Shown here piece after piece: positions 1 to 8,619 of a stretch of 36,819 bases of DNA. The position numbers and the translations under genes were made by a program. A model generated the notes under the pieces. It was not told the origin of the DNA, did not search any database, and saw only the letters and a program-made list of their open reading frames with translations. This DNA comes from Colwellia sp. (GTDB taxonomy: Bacteria > Pseudomonadota > Gammaproteobacteria > Enterobacterales > Alteromonadaceae): positions 12,510 to 49,328 of the forward strand of contig JAPYOP010000034.1 in assembly GCA_029938115.1 (NCBI GenBank), written 5' to 3'. The first letter of the stretch is position 1. Every line of letters starts with the position of its first letter.

Positions 1-30
1 ACTGCCTATGTAGATAAACCAGGATTGAGC

Positions 31-84
31 TGTAGGTCGATGCTTGCATCGACAAGTTCCTGAAAGTCGCCACTTGAAGTGGCG
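31..84. repeat. REP-like intergenic element with two hairpins
   Basis: Two perfect inverted repeats lie next to each other just past the 3' end of the minus-strand lipoprotein gene. The first, 36-53, has 7-bp arms (gtcgatg/catcgac) and a 4-nt loop. The second, 68-84, has 8-bp arms (cgccactt/aagtggcg) around one base. The block begins with tgtaggtc, the same word that opens the palindromic element at 30767-30825. Neither hairpin is followed by a T-run on either strand, so an intergenic palindromic repeat is more likely than an intrinsic terminator. Membership of a repeat family is inferred. Confidence 0.5.
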
Positions 85-112
85 TCTATATAGATTAGGC
101 AGCTTGTAAAAC

Positions 113-685
113 TTATTTTTGAGTTGTTGCCTTTTCTGGTGGAAAGTTTGCTAATAAACGGCTAACCGTTGCAGAAACAGCTTGGTTGGTTTGCTCCAGT
201 GCTATCTCTTTATCCGCCTCATAACTATCACTGCCATGCCAAACAGCTTGGTTAGCATCGCTTATATCAATAACTATTTTCGTGATAATATCGGCTTCAC
301 TATTTATTGGCACACTTGTATTTACACCAATACTTGATCTAGAGTTACCACCCATTCTTGATGTACCTAAACCAATACTGAAAGATGAATTATTTTGCTT
401 TTCTTTTTTAGCAAAACTAACACGAATGGTTAAGTCTGCACTGTGTTTGTCAACAAAGTCATGCTTAGTTAGCCCTTTTGTAGCCAAAACGTGATCAATA
501 GCTATTTGAATACGATTAATCATAATAGGATTTGCATCTAAAGATTTATCCGCTTCAGGGCTATATTGATAGCTAGTAAATTTTTTAAAATTTGTCTCGG
601 GGTTAAAATCAATGTTAACGGTTGGTTTGCTGCTACAAGCCGTTAGTAAGGTTAATAAAATAGAAATTAGAATAAATTGCTTCAT
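113..685 (-). CDS. DUF4136-like lipoprotein
   Basis: Predicted outer-envelope lipoprotein of 190 residues. From the chosen start the protein opens with a short charged N-terminus, a hydrophobic stretch and the lipobox LTAC directly followed by SSKP, a typical signal peptidase II site. An in-frame ATG ten codons upstream (715) would put a polar extension before the signal peptide, so 685 is preferred. The mature part resembles DUF4136 proteins: an early NIDFNPETNFKKFTSYQY-like motif, a central segment with alternating hydrophobic residues (ADLTIRVSFAKK), and a late VWHGSDSYEAD segment followed by a helix ending in LLANFPPE. The function of this family is unknown. The gene stands alone, divergent from the histidine kinase gene. 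The lipoprotein call is strong; the family call is from memory of its pattern. Confidence 0.75.
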   Translation of the reverse strand: MKQFILISILLTLLTACSSKPTVNIDFNPETNFKKFTSYQYSPEADKSLDANPIMINRIQIAIDHVLATKGLTKHDFVDKHSADLTIRVSFAKKEKQNNSSFSIGLGTSRMGGNSRSSIGVNTSVPINSEADIITKIVIDISDANQAVWHGSDSYEADKEIALEQTNQAVSATVSRLLANFPPEKATTQK

Positions 686-861
686 AATTTTGTACCAAGA
701 GTGAAATTTAATCATCGTATATCTACTAGTATAACTTTATTAAATTGTTTTTGTATTGTTAACATAGTGTTAAATGCAACTATTGCTGTTGACTTTTGAC
801 ATTAAGACGCCTTAAATGGTTGCTCAAGGATAAGAATTAACTATTTCAATGAGTAGCATTA

Positions 862-2442
862 ATGAATAAAGCAGTTGAAATCAAGGACAAACTAACAAAA
901 CGTCTATTGCTCTATATATTATTATGTAGTGCTTTTGTCTCAGTGTGTTCAACACTTGTTCAGCTTTATGCTTTTTTTCAAGATGATATTACTATATTAG
1001 AACAACGTTTTGATAATATAGAAAAAAGCTATATCCCTTCTATTGCAAGTAGTTTGTGGGACTTTAATAAACCGCTTGTTGCACAACAAATTCAAGGCAT
1101 TGTTGATTTACCTGATATCGGCTTGGTAAGAGTTGAGAACGACTTTGACTATAAAGAGCAATATGGCAATGTAGATATCATTACTAAAAAGTTTGCTGAG
1201 TTTCCAATTGTTTTCGATGGAAAAAGTGTTGGAAAGTTGCAAGTTTATGCTGACTATCAAGATATCTATCAAAGATTATGGCAGCAAGCAGGCTTTATTC
1301 TAACCAGTGAATTTATCAAAATTTTTATTATCGCTTTTTTTATTATCCTCATTGTTGAAAAATTAATTACTCGACATTTATTCCAAATCACTCATTACGC
1401 GCAAGAGTTAGCAAGTCATAATTTAGATGAAGAGTTAACATTGTCTAATCGACCTGAAATTGAAGATGAACTTGACTATTTAGTTAATGCCATCAATGGT
1501 ATGCGCATTAATCTTAAAGATGAAATTATTAAGCTAGAAGATGCGGAAAATGCTTTACTCGCTTTAAATGGTGAATTAGAAGTTAAAGTACATGATAGAA
1601 CGTCAAAGCTAGAAGAGAGTAATCAACAATTACAAGAGTCACTTGATAATTTAACCTTAGCGCAAGACCAGTTAGTGCAATCTGAGAAGATGGCTTCACT
1701 TGGACAGTTAGTTGCAGGCGTTGCCCATGAAGTTAATACACCGTTAGGTATTTGTGTGACTTCTATTAGTGCCTTAAAAGAGAAAGTTGAAGAATTGCAA
1801 AAAGCGATTGATTCGCAAGAACTGACTAAATCTTTTCTTAATGACACCTTAAGCTTGTTGATAGAATATGAGCAAATTATAGAACGTAGTTTAGATAAGT
1901 CGGTCGAGCTAATTCGTAGCTTTAAATCTGTTGCGGTAGAGCAACATACCGACCCTGAAGTTAACATTAATTTACATCGGCATGTTTACGATGTAGTTAA
2001 TACCGTTAAAACCATGTTTAAGCATAAAAAATATATTATTGATATTGATGTAGATGAAGACTTTAACTTAGTCACTTACCCTAGTGCTTGGAATCAAATT
2101 TTAACTAATTTCTTAATGAACTCCCACATTCATGGTTTTGAAGATCGCCGTGAAGGCGAAATATCTATAACATTTACTCAAACCAATGGATATTTAACCT
2201 TACTTTACACCGACAACGGTAAAGGTATCGAGGAGGATTTTAAAAAGCGCATATTTGATCCCTTTGTTACCACTAAACGAGGACAAGGTGGTTCAGGTTT
2301 AGGTTTGAATATTGTTTTTAATTTAGTCAACGCTAAATTAGGCGGTACTATTCGTTCTCTTGATGTGAAAACTGGGGTTTGTTTTAAAGTCAAAGTTCCA
2401 ATTGCACACGAAAAAGAGAAAAATTTATTAGCCAATGGCTAA
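862..2442 (+). CDS. Membrane sensor histidine kinase (orphan)
   Basis: A 526-residue sensor kinase of a two-component system. Transmembrane helix 1 is at about residues 15-38. A periplasmic sensor of about 110 residues follows, including SSLWDFNKPLV, a pattern common in such sensors. Helix 2 is at about 148-168, then a HAMP-like linker to about 220 and a long coiled coil (about 220-275). The HisKA motif GVAHEVNTPLG carries the phosphoacceptor His289. The ATPase domain shows the N-box around NFLMNSHIHG (Asn420), DNGKG (451-455) and GGSGLGLN (476-483). All catalytic motifs are intact. No response regulator lies next to it (upstream is a divergent lipoprotein gene, downstream a SulP transporter), so its partner and signal are unknown. 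The HEVNTPLG class often has an extended helical insert after the His box, and residues 300-360 fit that. Confidence 0.93.
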   Translation: MNKAVEIKDKLTKRLLLYILLCSAFVSVCSTLVQLYAFFQDDITILEQRFDNIEKSYIPSIASSLWDFNKPLVAQQIQGIVDLPDIGLVRVENDFDYKEQYGNVDIITKKFAEFPIVFDGKSVGKLQVYADYQDIYQRLWQQAGFILTSEFIKIFIIAFFIILIVEKLITRHLFQITHYAQELASHNLDEELTLSNRPEIEDELDYLVNAINGMRINLKDEIIKLEDAENALLALNGELEVKVHDRTSKLEESNQQLQESLDNLTLAQDQLVQSEKMASLGQLVAGVAHEVNTPLGICVTSISALKEKVEELQKAIDSQELTKSFLNDTLSLLIEYEQIIERSLDKSVELIRSFKSVAVEQHTDPEVNINLHRHVYDVVNTVKTMFKHKKYIIDIDVDEDFNLVTYPSAWNQILTNFLMNSHIHGFEDRREGEISITFTQTNGYLTLLYTDNGKGIEEDFKKRIFDPFVTTKRGQGGSGLGLNIVFNLVNAKLGGTIRSLDVKTGVCFKVKVPIAHEKEKNLLANG

Positions 2443-2551
2443 TCATTTTCTGTTAAATTCCATAGTCGGATTATTGCTTTAAAAGCAAGCGAATATTGAC
2501 TTTGAACACTTATATCTATAGTATCCCCGCCCTTAAATCCCCTATGTTCCT

Positions 2552-2581
2552 TAATAGTCGCCTATACTTAGTTGACTATTA
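2552..2581. repeat. 8-bp inverted repeat upstream of the SulP gene
   Basis: The arms taatagtc (2552-2559) and gactatta (2574-2581) are perfect reverse complements with a 14-nt spacer, 62 nt before the SulP start codon. It could be an operator or a leader hairpin for the transporter. In AT-rich DNA an 8-bp repeat can also occur by chance, and no regulator is encoded nearby. Confidence 0.25.
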
Positions 2582-2643
2582 ATTAGCAGCTAATTTCGCG
2601 CACGTATTTGTTTACGTCGCAATGACAACCAAATGAGATAAAA

Positions 2644-4200
2644 ATGTTTGAATTACACGCCAGTAAAGTGTCGAACCTGAAAAATGATGTATTGTCGGGC
2701 TTAACTGTAGCCTTGGCATTGGTACCTGAGGCTGTAGCTTTTGCTTTTGTTGCTGGTGTTGAACCTTTAGTTGGTTTATACGCAGCATTTATGGTCGGCT
2801 TGATTACTTCTATTTTTGGTGGGCGCCCAGGTATGATTTCTGGTGCAACAGGCGCCATGGCTGTTGTAATGGTTAGTTTAGTTGCTATCCATGGTGTTGA
2901 GTATTTATTTGCTACCGTAGTGCTGACGGGGTTGCTGCAAATAATGGCAGGATTATTTAAGTTAGGTAAGTTTATACGTTTAGTACCTCATCCGGTTATG
3001 CTAGGTTTTGTAAATGGCTTAGCTATTGTTATTTTCTTAGCTCAATTGGGACAATTTAAAGTAACAAATAGCGCAGGCGAACTTGAATGGTTGCAAGCTT
3101 CACCAATGATGATAATGGCAGGGCTAATATTATTAACAATGGCCATTATTCATTATTTACCAAAATTAACCAATGCAGTGCCATCATCGCTTGTTGCTAT
3201 TGTTGTTGTTACTTTATTAGTGCAAAGCTTAGGGCTTGATACGCGTACGGTCGTTGATTTTCTTCGTGATATGACTAATGACCCGGCAGCATCTATTGCC
3301 GGTGGTTTACCACAGTTTTCTATTCCCAATGTTCCTTTTGACCTTGAAACATTGAAAGTTATTTTTCCTTTTGCAATAGTACTTGCTGCTATTGGTTTGA
3401 TTGAATCGTTACTAACATTAACCTTAATTGATGAATTAACCGGTACTCGTGGTAGAGGCAATAAAGAATGTATTGCTCAAGGCGCCGCGAATACAGTGAC
3501 TGGTTTCTTTGGCGGTATGGGTGGTTGTGCAATGATCGGCCAATCAATGATTAACGTTAACTCTGGTGGTCGTGGTAGAGCATCAGGTATAACTGCGGCA
3601 CTGGCTTTGCTAGGTTTTATTTTATTTGCTTCTGGCTTGATTGAAATGATCCCACTCGCTGCACTAGTCGGCGTTATGTTTATTGTGGTTATTGGTACAT
3701 TTGAATGGTCAAGTTTCCGCATTTTGAGCAAGGTACCTAAAGCAGATGCCTTCGTTATTATTCTTGTGTCAGGTGTTACAGTTGCTACTGATTTAGCAAT
3801 AGCCGTTATTGTTGGTGTGATTGTTTCAGCATTAGTTTTTGCTTGGGAACATGCTAAGCATATCAATGTTAGCCGCAGTACAGATGAAAATGGTTCAACC
3901 GTTTATGAAGTAACAGGCCCTATCTTCTTTGGCTCTGTAGCGACATTTTTAGAGCAATTTGATGTGGATAAAGACAGCGATGATATCATTATCGAGTTCA
4001 AGCGCTCTCGTGTTGCTGATCATTCTGCCATTGAGGCGATTGATACCTTAGCTGAACGTTATTTAAGTAAAGGTAAAACCTTGCACTTAAAACACTTGAA
4101 TCAAGAATGTCAGCAATTGCTGAAAAGAGCAGGTGATTTAGTGGAAGTTAATGTTATTGAAGATCCTGATTATCATATTGCTACAGACAAATTAGCGTAA
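2644..4200 (+). CDS. SulP-family inorganic anion transporter with STAS domain
   Basis: A 518-residue inner-membrane transporter of the SLC26/SulP family, which moves sulfate, bicarbonate or related anions. The N-terminus has the family start ([20 protein letters not shown]), then a chain of hydrophobic segments to about residue 405, with [14 protein letters not shown] near residues 65-80. The C-terminal 110 residues form a cytosolic STAS domain ([13 protein letters not shown]..., then [21 protein letters not shown]). Length is close to that of short bacterial SulP proteins. Substrate cannot be read from the sequence: sulfate and bicarbonate are both possible, and no sulfate assimilation genes are nearby. 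The start has a GAGATAAAA-type purine-rich site just upstream. It is followed after 38 nt by the DUF1289 gene, so the two may be cotranscribed. Confidence 0.93.
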   Translation: MFELHASKVSNLKNDVLSGLTVALALVPEAVAFAFVAGVEPLVGLYAAFMVGLITSIFGGRPGMISGATGAMAVVMVSLVAIHGVEYLFATVVLTGLLQIMAGLFKLGKFIRLVPHPVMLGFVNGLAIVIFLAQLGQFKVTNSAGELEWLQASPMMIMAGLILLTMAIIHYLPKLTNAVPSSLVAIVVVTLLVQSLGLDTRTVVDFLRDMTNDPAASIAGGLPQFSIPNVPFDLETLKVIFPFAIVLAAIGLIESLLTLTLIDELTGTRGRGNKECIAQGAANTVTGFFGGMGGCAMIGQSMINVNSGGRGRASGITAALALLGFILFASGLIEMIPLAALVGVMFIVVIGTFEWSSFRILSKVPKADAFVIILVSGVTVATDLAIAVIVGVIVSALVFAWEHAKHINVSRSTDENGSTVYEVTGPIFFGSVATFLEQFDVDKDSDDIIIEFKRSRVADHSAIEAIDTLAERYLSKGKTLHLKHLNQECQQLLKRAGDLVEVNVIEDPDYHIATDKLA

Positions 4201-4238
4201 GTTAAAGAGTTATATGGGCGTAGAGGTGAAATGATTAA

Positions 4239-4556
4239 ATGCAGTTAGAGTTCTTTGAAGTTCCAAGCCCCTGTGTAGGCGTATGTCAGTCAAATGAAAA
4301 AGGTTATTGCCTTGGCTGCATGCGCACGCGTGATGAAAGACAGGACTGGATAAAACTCGACAATGATAACAAGCAAAAAGTAATCAAACGCTGTATTCAA
4401 AGAAAAAAACGTCAGAAAAACATGAATAAAGTGAGTGAAGTCGTAGTTGCTCAAGCTGAGTCGAATCAAGCAGAGCAACCCTCTTTATTAGATCCCCCGA
4501 GTAAGCCTAAACTAGTTAATGATAGTGATCTAGATTTTGGTGATTTTGAATTGTAA
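4239..4556 (+). CDS. DUF1289 domain protein, small cysteine-rich
   Basis: A 105-residue protein whose N-terminal half has the DUF1289 pattern: SPCVGVC at about residues 10-16, CLGCMRT about ten residues later, then a DERQDW segment. The four cysteines (C-x3-C and C-x2-C) probably bind a metal or an iron-sulfur cluster. The C-terminal half is polar and low complexity (PSLLDPPSKPKL...DLDFGDFEL) and looks disordered. The role of the family is not established. It is probably cotranscribed with the SulP gene 38 nt upstream. Similar short proteins are widespread in gammaproteobacteria. Confidence 0.85.
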   Translation: MQLEFFEVPSPCVGVCQSNEKGYCLGCMRTRDERQDWIKLDNDNKQKVIKRCIQRKKRQKNMNKVSEVVVAQAESNQAEQPSLLDPPSKPKLVNDSDLDFGDFEL

Positions 4557-4596
4557 GGTCACTTAATGGTTTATAAATAAAAGTGTAATAAAACGG

Positions 4597-4625
4597 TTGC
4601 GGGCTAAAACAATTCTAGTTATTAT
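4597..4625 (+). promoter_or_regulatory. Sigma-70 promoter of tRNA-Phe with GC-rich discriminator
   Basis: TTGCGG (4597-4602) and TATTAT (4620-4625) are separated by exactly 17 bp. The next bases, acgcgctc, form a GC-rich discriminator of the kind found at stable-RNA promoters under stringent control. Transcription would start around 4632, about 40 nt before the mature tRNA-Phe. Confidence 0.6.
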
Positions 4626-4671
4626 ACGCGCTCTTTGAAACATCCTTTACTTATAAAAGTTTGCTTTAAAT

Positions 4672-4747
4672 GCCCCGATAGCTCAGTTGGTAGAGCAGAG
4701 GATTGAAAATCCTCGTGTCCCTGGTTCAATTCCGGGTCGGGGCACCA
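4672..4747 (+). tRNA. tRNA-Phe (anticodon GAA)
   Basis: A 76-nt tRNA with encoded CCA. The 7-bp acceptor stem GCCCCGA/TCGGGGC, D-arm gctcagttggtagagc, anticodon stem gagga/tcctc with loop TTGAAAA (GAA at 4705-4707) and T-arm ctggttcaattccgg are all intact. It is monocistronic here, with its own promoter just upstream. Confidence 0.97.
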
Positions 4748-4965
4748 TTCTTTATTGGCATTGTCTCTTCTTTACATCAGTTAAGAACACTGATTATTCG
4801 AAAAATTCAGTTTATAATGATCTTGCTGATTCTAAATCTCTGTATTGCACTAGCTAAGCACATTGCACTTGACCTCACTTTAAAAATCAGCCTTAATAAC
4901 CTTTATCACTATCAGTGGTAAAGTAACAATCTGCCTATAAATTAAATGTTAACACAAGGAAAGTC

Positions 4966-7800
4966 ATGAAAGAAGTTGATTACTCACTCCCAACAGGTAC
5001 ACAAATCGCTGAATTTCGTATTATAGATGTGTTAGGTGTGGGTGGTTTCGGTATTACTTATAAAGCCGAAGATACTCGCTTAGGCAGACTTGTGGCGATA
5101 AAAGAGTTTTTACCCGTAGAGTTAGCTGCGCGTGGCACAGACAGTAAAACAGTAATGGCACGCACTAATGTTAGTAACGACTATCAGTACGGTTTAACTA
5201 AGTTTCTTGATGAAGCGAAAACCCTCGCTAAGTTCAATCATCCCAACATTGTCAGAGTGCATACGTTTTTAGAAACTAATGGAACAGCATACCTAGTGAT
5301 GGAATACGTCGAAGGCCAAGCATTAGACGAACACTTAAAGCAAATACACTTTACCGGTAACATGGCTGAAAGCCGTATTCGTGACATTATTGAACCTTTA
5401 CTTAAAGGGCTCATCGAAGTACACAAGGCTGGATTATTACATCGTGATATTAAACCGGGTAATATTTATTTAAAAAATAACGGTGAACCCATGCTGATAG
5501 ATTTTGGCGCTGCACGGCAAAGTGTAGGGGAAAAATCTAAAAGCATTAGCGCGATAATCAGCCAAGGTTATGCGCCACCAGAGCAATACACCACAAGAGG
5601 TAAACAAGGGGCTTATACAGATATATATGCCATTGGTGCAGTAATGTATTATTTAGTGAGTGGCACAAAGCCGGTTGAAAGTACTGACCGACAGCATGAC
5701 ATTCTAGGCGATGAACCAGATCCATTACCAGTAATAACCAGTAATAATTATTCTGACGCTTTCAAACAAGCTATTCATCAGGCAATGATATTAGTTGCCA
5801 AAAAGCGTTGTCAAAATATCGTTGTTCTTCAACAATTGTTATCAGGAAATACAACCGATAATATCGACCTGAAAACTCAGTACCAGCTAAAAGATGAAAC
5901 AAAAAGTAGTGATGCCACGGTGAAAACTAACGCAGAACAAGAAACCTATTCTAATCAAATAAATTCAAAGTCAGAACATACATCAACAACCACAAATATA
6001 GATAATAAAAAGCCTATAAAAAAAGTGCCAGCCTTAATTCTACTGATTGTCATTATACTTGGTGGTTATGTTGCTTTTACCCAATATCAACAACAGCAAG
6101 TGCTATCAGAGAAAGCGAATATAGCCAAACAAAACGATAATAATGCTTGGCAACGAGCAAGCAAACTAAACACTACACAAAGTTACCAATTTTACATTGA
6201 TAACTGGCCACAAGGGCAACATATTAGAGGAGCAAAATCACAACTAATTGACATTCAAGCACAAGTAAAACTTGCTCAGCTAAATGAGCAAGAGAGAATA
6301 GCTAAACTGAAAACACAAACACGCAAACAGCAAATAACCACAGCACAAAAACAATTAAAGCAACTTAAATACCAAACACCATTGCATGGTGATTTAGATA
6401 AACGCACCCAAAAAGCCATTGAAGCATTTGAGAAGCAAGAAGGCATGGTGATAACAGGGGATGTGGATGACATTTTACTCAGCAGTTTAAATACGGCGGT
6501 ATTGAAGCAAGTTAAAGCTAAGCGAGTAAAACTTACTCAATTAAATGAGCAAGAGAGAGCAGCTAAACTGAAAAAACAAACACGAAAGCAGCAAATAACC
6601 ATCGCACAACAGCGATTAAAGCAACTTAATTACCAAACGCCTTTACATGGTGATTTAGATAAACGCACCCAAAAAGCCATTGAAGCATTTGAGAAGCAAG
6701 AAGGCATGGTGATAACAGGGGATGTGGATGACATTTTACTCAGCAGTTTAAATACGGCGGTCTTGAAGCAAGTTAAAGCTAAGCGGCTAACTAAGTTGAA
6801 GTTCGAAGCAAAAGCCGAAAAAGAACGTGTAGCAGGAGAAGGTTTAGCACGCATAGCTCAAATAGAAGACAGTAAAGTGGCACTAACTATAAGCACCACA
6901 CCAACCAATGTTGAAATCACTTTTATAAATGATAAAATAAATTATCAAACGGGCATACTTTTATTGCCTAAAAGTTATCAGATAACCCTTAGCAAACAGG
7001 GATATCACAATCAAACTCATACGTTTATGTTATCACAAGATAATAGTCACTTTAGCTATCAATTAGAGCAAGCAGAACCCCAAGTGGTTCAAAGTTTAAT
7101 CAAGAACATGAAAAGTATACCTGCTGGTAGCTTTCAAATGGGCTGTGTTAGAAGTAGAGGTAAAAGGAATGATTGTCAAACGAGTGAAAGGTCAGTACGG
7201 CACGTAAGCATAGCTGCATTTAAAATGATGACAAGTGAAGTAACCTTCGCTATGTGGGATACTTGTGTGGCAGATGACGGTTGTGCATACAAACCAAATG
7301 ATGAAGGCTGGGGTAGAGCCAGTCGTCCGGTAATTAATGTGAGCTATAACGATATAACCCAGCAGTTTATACCTTGGTTAAATAAAGTGACAGGCAAAAC
7401 TTTTTCTTTACCTAGCGAAGCACAATGGGAATATGCGGCTAGGTCAAGCACTACTACTAAATACAGTTGGGGTAATGATATTGATTGTTCACGGGCGAGA
7501 TATGGTCATTGCGGTAAACAAAAATCAACCAACACTGTAAAAAGCTTTAACCCAAACAAGTGGGGTTTATACGACATGCACGGTAACGTATGGGAATGGA
7601 CGCAAGATTGTTGGAATGATAGTTATAAAAAAGCGCCACGCAATGGAAGTGCTTGGTTAGCGGGGTCTTGTGATAGGCGTGTGGTTCGCGGTGGGTCGTG
7701 GGTCGATGGGGCGGTCAGTTTGCGTTCGGCTAATCGCGCTCGCAATACGCGTACTAATCGAGGTAACACTTTCGGCTTTCGTCTTCTTCTGAGTGATTAG
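4966..7800 (+). CDS. Membrane Ser/Thr kinase fused to PGB-like repeats, PEGA and SUMF1/FGE-like domain
   Basis: A 944-residue multidomain protein. Residues 1-295 form a Hanks-type Ser/Thr kinase with a glycine loop (GVGGFG, 24-29), Lys46 (VAIKEF), HRDIKPGN (159-166), DFG (179-181) and APPE (203-206), so it should be active. A polar linker leads to one transmembrane helix at about 353-373, placing the rest in the periplasm. Residues 434-607 hold two nearly identical 87-residue units, each a helical QER-rich stretch plus a peptidoglycan-binding-1-like motif (LDKRTQKAIEAFEKQEG). Residues 638-702 look like a PEGA domain. Residues 715-944 have a SUMF1/FGE fold (PAGSFQMGC, SLPSEAQWEYAAR, GNVWEWTQDCW, RVVRGGSW, FGFRLL). 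The copper-binding cysteine pair of true formylglycine-generating enzymes is absent near the C-terminus, so a binding role is likelier than catalysis. The start has a good site (aaggaaagtcATG). No phosphatase or substrate gene is adjacent. Confidence 0.92.
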   Translation: MKEVDYSLPTGTQIAEFRIIDVLGVGGFGITYKAEDTRLGRLVAIKEFLPVELAARGTDSKTVMARTNVSNDYQYGLTKFLDEAKTLAKFNHPNIVRVHTFLETNGTAYLVMEYVEGQALDEHLKQIHFTGNMAESRIRDIIEPLLKGLIEVHKAGLLHRDIKPGNIYLKNNGEPMLIDFGAARQSVGEKSKSISAIISQGYAPPEQYTTRGKQGAYTDIYAIGAVMYYLVSGTKPVESTDRQHDILGDEPDPLPVITSNNYSDAFKQAIHQAMILVAKKRCQNIVVLQQLLSGNTTDNIDLKTQYQLKDETKSSDATVKTNAEQETYSNQINSKSEHTSTTTNIDNKKPIKKVPALILLIVIILGGYVAFTQYQQQQVLSEKANIAKQNDNNAWQRASKLNTTQSYQFYIDNWPQGQHIRGAKSQLIDIQAQVKLAQLNEQERIAKLKTQTRKQQITTAQKQLKQLKYQTPLHGDLDKRTQKAIEAFEKQEGMVITGDVDDILLSSLNTAVLKQVKAKRVKLTQLNEQERAAKLKKQTRKQQITIAQQRLKQLNYQTPLHGDLDKRTQKAIEAFEKQEGMVITGDVDDILLSSLNTAVLKQVKAKRLTKLKFEAKAEKERVAGEGLARIAQIEDSKVALTISTTPTNVEITFINDKINYQTGILLLPKSYQITLSKQGYHNQTHTFMLSQDNSHFSYQLEQAEPQVVQSLIKNMKSIPAGSFQMGCVRSRGKRNDCQTSERSVRHVSIAAFKMMTSEVTFAMWDTCVADDGCAYKPNDEGWGRASRPVINVSYNDITQQFIPWLNKVTGKTFSLPSEAQWEYAARSSTTTKYSWGNDIDCSRARYGHCGKQKSTNTVKSFNPNKWGLYDMHGNVWEWTQDCWNDSYKKAPRNGSAWLAGSCDRRVVRGGSWVDGAVSLRSANRARNTRTNRGNTFGFRLLLSD
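6264..6785 (+). repeat. Two 261-bp in-frame direct repeats inside the kinase gene
   Basis: Units 6264-6524 and 6525-6785 are offset by exactly 261 bp (87 codons). The 3' part is almost perfect: 6385-6500 equals 6646-6761 base for base, and after one mismatch a further 23 bases match, giving 139 of 140. The 5' parts differ at several positions. This pattern suggests a duplication followed by recent homogenisation of the 3' half. Confidence 0.9.
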
Positions 7801-7824
7801 TGTTACTTAGACTTTTCCTGTTTA

Positions 7825-8517
7825 TTAGGTATATATTTGCTGTGCAGGGTTAAATAACACCCATGAAGTGAGTACATATTTATCACTTGATAATGGAATA
7901 TTGCCTCTATGAGTGTGAGTAAAACCACAAGGAGCAATTATCATAGTACCTGCTTTCGGCTTTACGCTGCGATCTTGGTAATAGAAATCAGTTTCACCAC
8001 CCTCGTCTACATCATTTAAGTAGATCAGAAATAACAATACTCTATGTAGTGCATCATTAGGCTCAGGTTGCGGATATATTTCTGAATGCCAATAACTATA
8101 GTTGCCTTTTTTTACATCATATTTTTGAGCATTAATAGGCGCTAACCTAAATAAATAACGTAATAAATTTAACGCATTAGGCTTGCCAACTTCTTCAAAG
8201 TTTTCTTCAGTTAAGGTTACTGGTTGTTGAGTGACCGGATGTTTTAGTGTAATTGAAATACCACTAATCAAACTAAAAAAATATTTACTAACATAATTAG
8301 TAATATGCTTAGTACAAGCTTGAGTTATTATTTCAAGATCACTGCTAAATTCAGGTGTTTGGTTCAAGTAAATATCGTGGCTGAATTTTTTTGAGGTGTC
8401 GACACCACCACCAGTACGCCCTTGTGATTTCTTTGGGTAGCTATCAAATTTTTGAATGAAATTCTTACAGAAGTCTGTTGATAAGGCATTTGGATATAAT
8501 TCAATAAAATCAGTCAT
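7825..8517 (-). CDS. 2OG-Fe(II) oxygenase (prolyl 4-hydroxylase-like)
   Basis: A 230-residue non-haem iron dioxygenase that would couple decarboxylation of 2-oxoglutarate to hydroxylation of a substrate. The C-terminal half shows the double-stranded beta-helix pattern. YSYWHSEIYP gives the iron ligands His144 and Glu146 (H-x-E rather than the commoner H-x-D). LLFLIYLNDVDEGGETDFY is the typical core strand pair. PKAGTMIIAP and FTHTHRG supply the distal histidine (His201 or His203), and DKY (Lys213) probably binds 2-oxoglutarate. Substrate is unknown; relatives act on proteins or small molecules. It converges on the kinase gene with only 24 nt between stop codons. No signal peptide, so probably cytosolic. 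Confidence 0.85.
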   Translation of the reverse strand: MTDFIELYPNALSTDFCKNFIQKFDSYPKKSQGRTGGGVDTSKKFSHDIYLNQTPEFSSDLEIITQACTKHITNYVSKYFFSLISGISITLKHPVTQQPVTLTEENFEEVGKPNALNLLRYLFRLAPINAQKYDVKKGNYSYWHSEIYPQPEPNDALHRVLLFLIYLNDVDEGGETDFYYQDRSVKPKAGTMIIAPCGFTHTHRGNIPLSSDKYVLTSWVLFNPAQQIYT

Positions 8518-8619
8518 ATTGTGTCTTTACAGTTAAATATTATTTGTTTAAATCGTCTTTTCTTAGGGTATGTTATACCAAGTAATAGAAATAAATAAAC
8601 CAAATAAATAATTTAATAA

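Noticed and set aside
4703-4921. Possible 72-residue ORF overlapping tRNA-Phe
   Set aside because: It starts inside the tRNA and has no plausible start signal or protein-like pattern.
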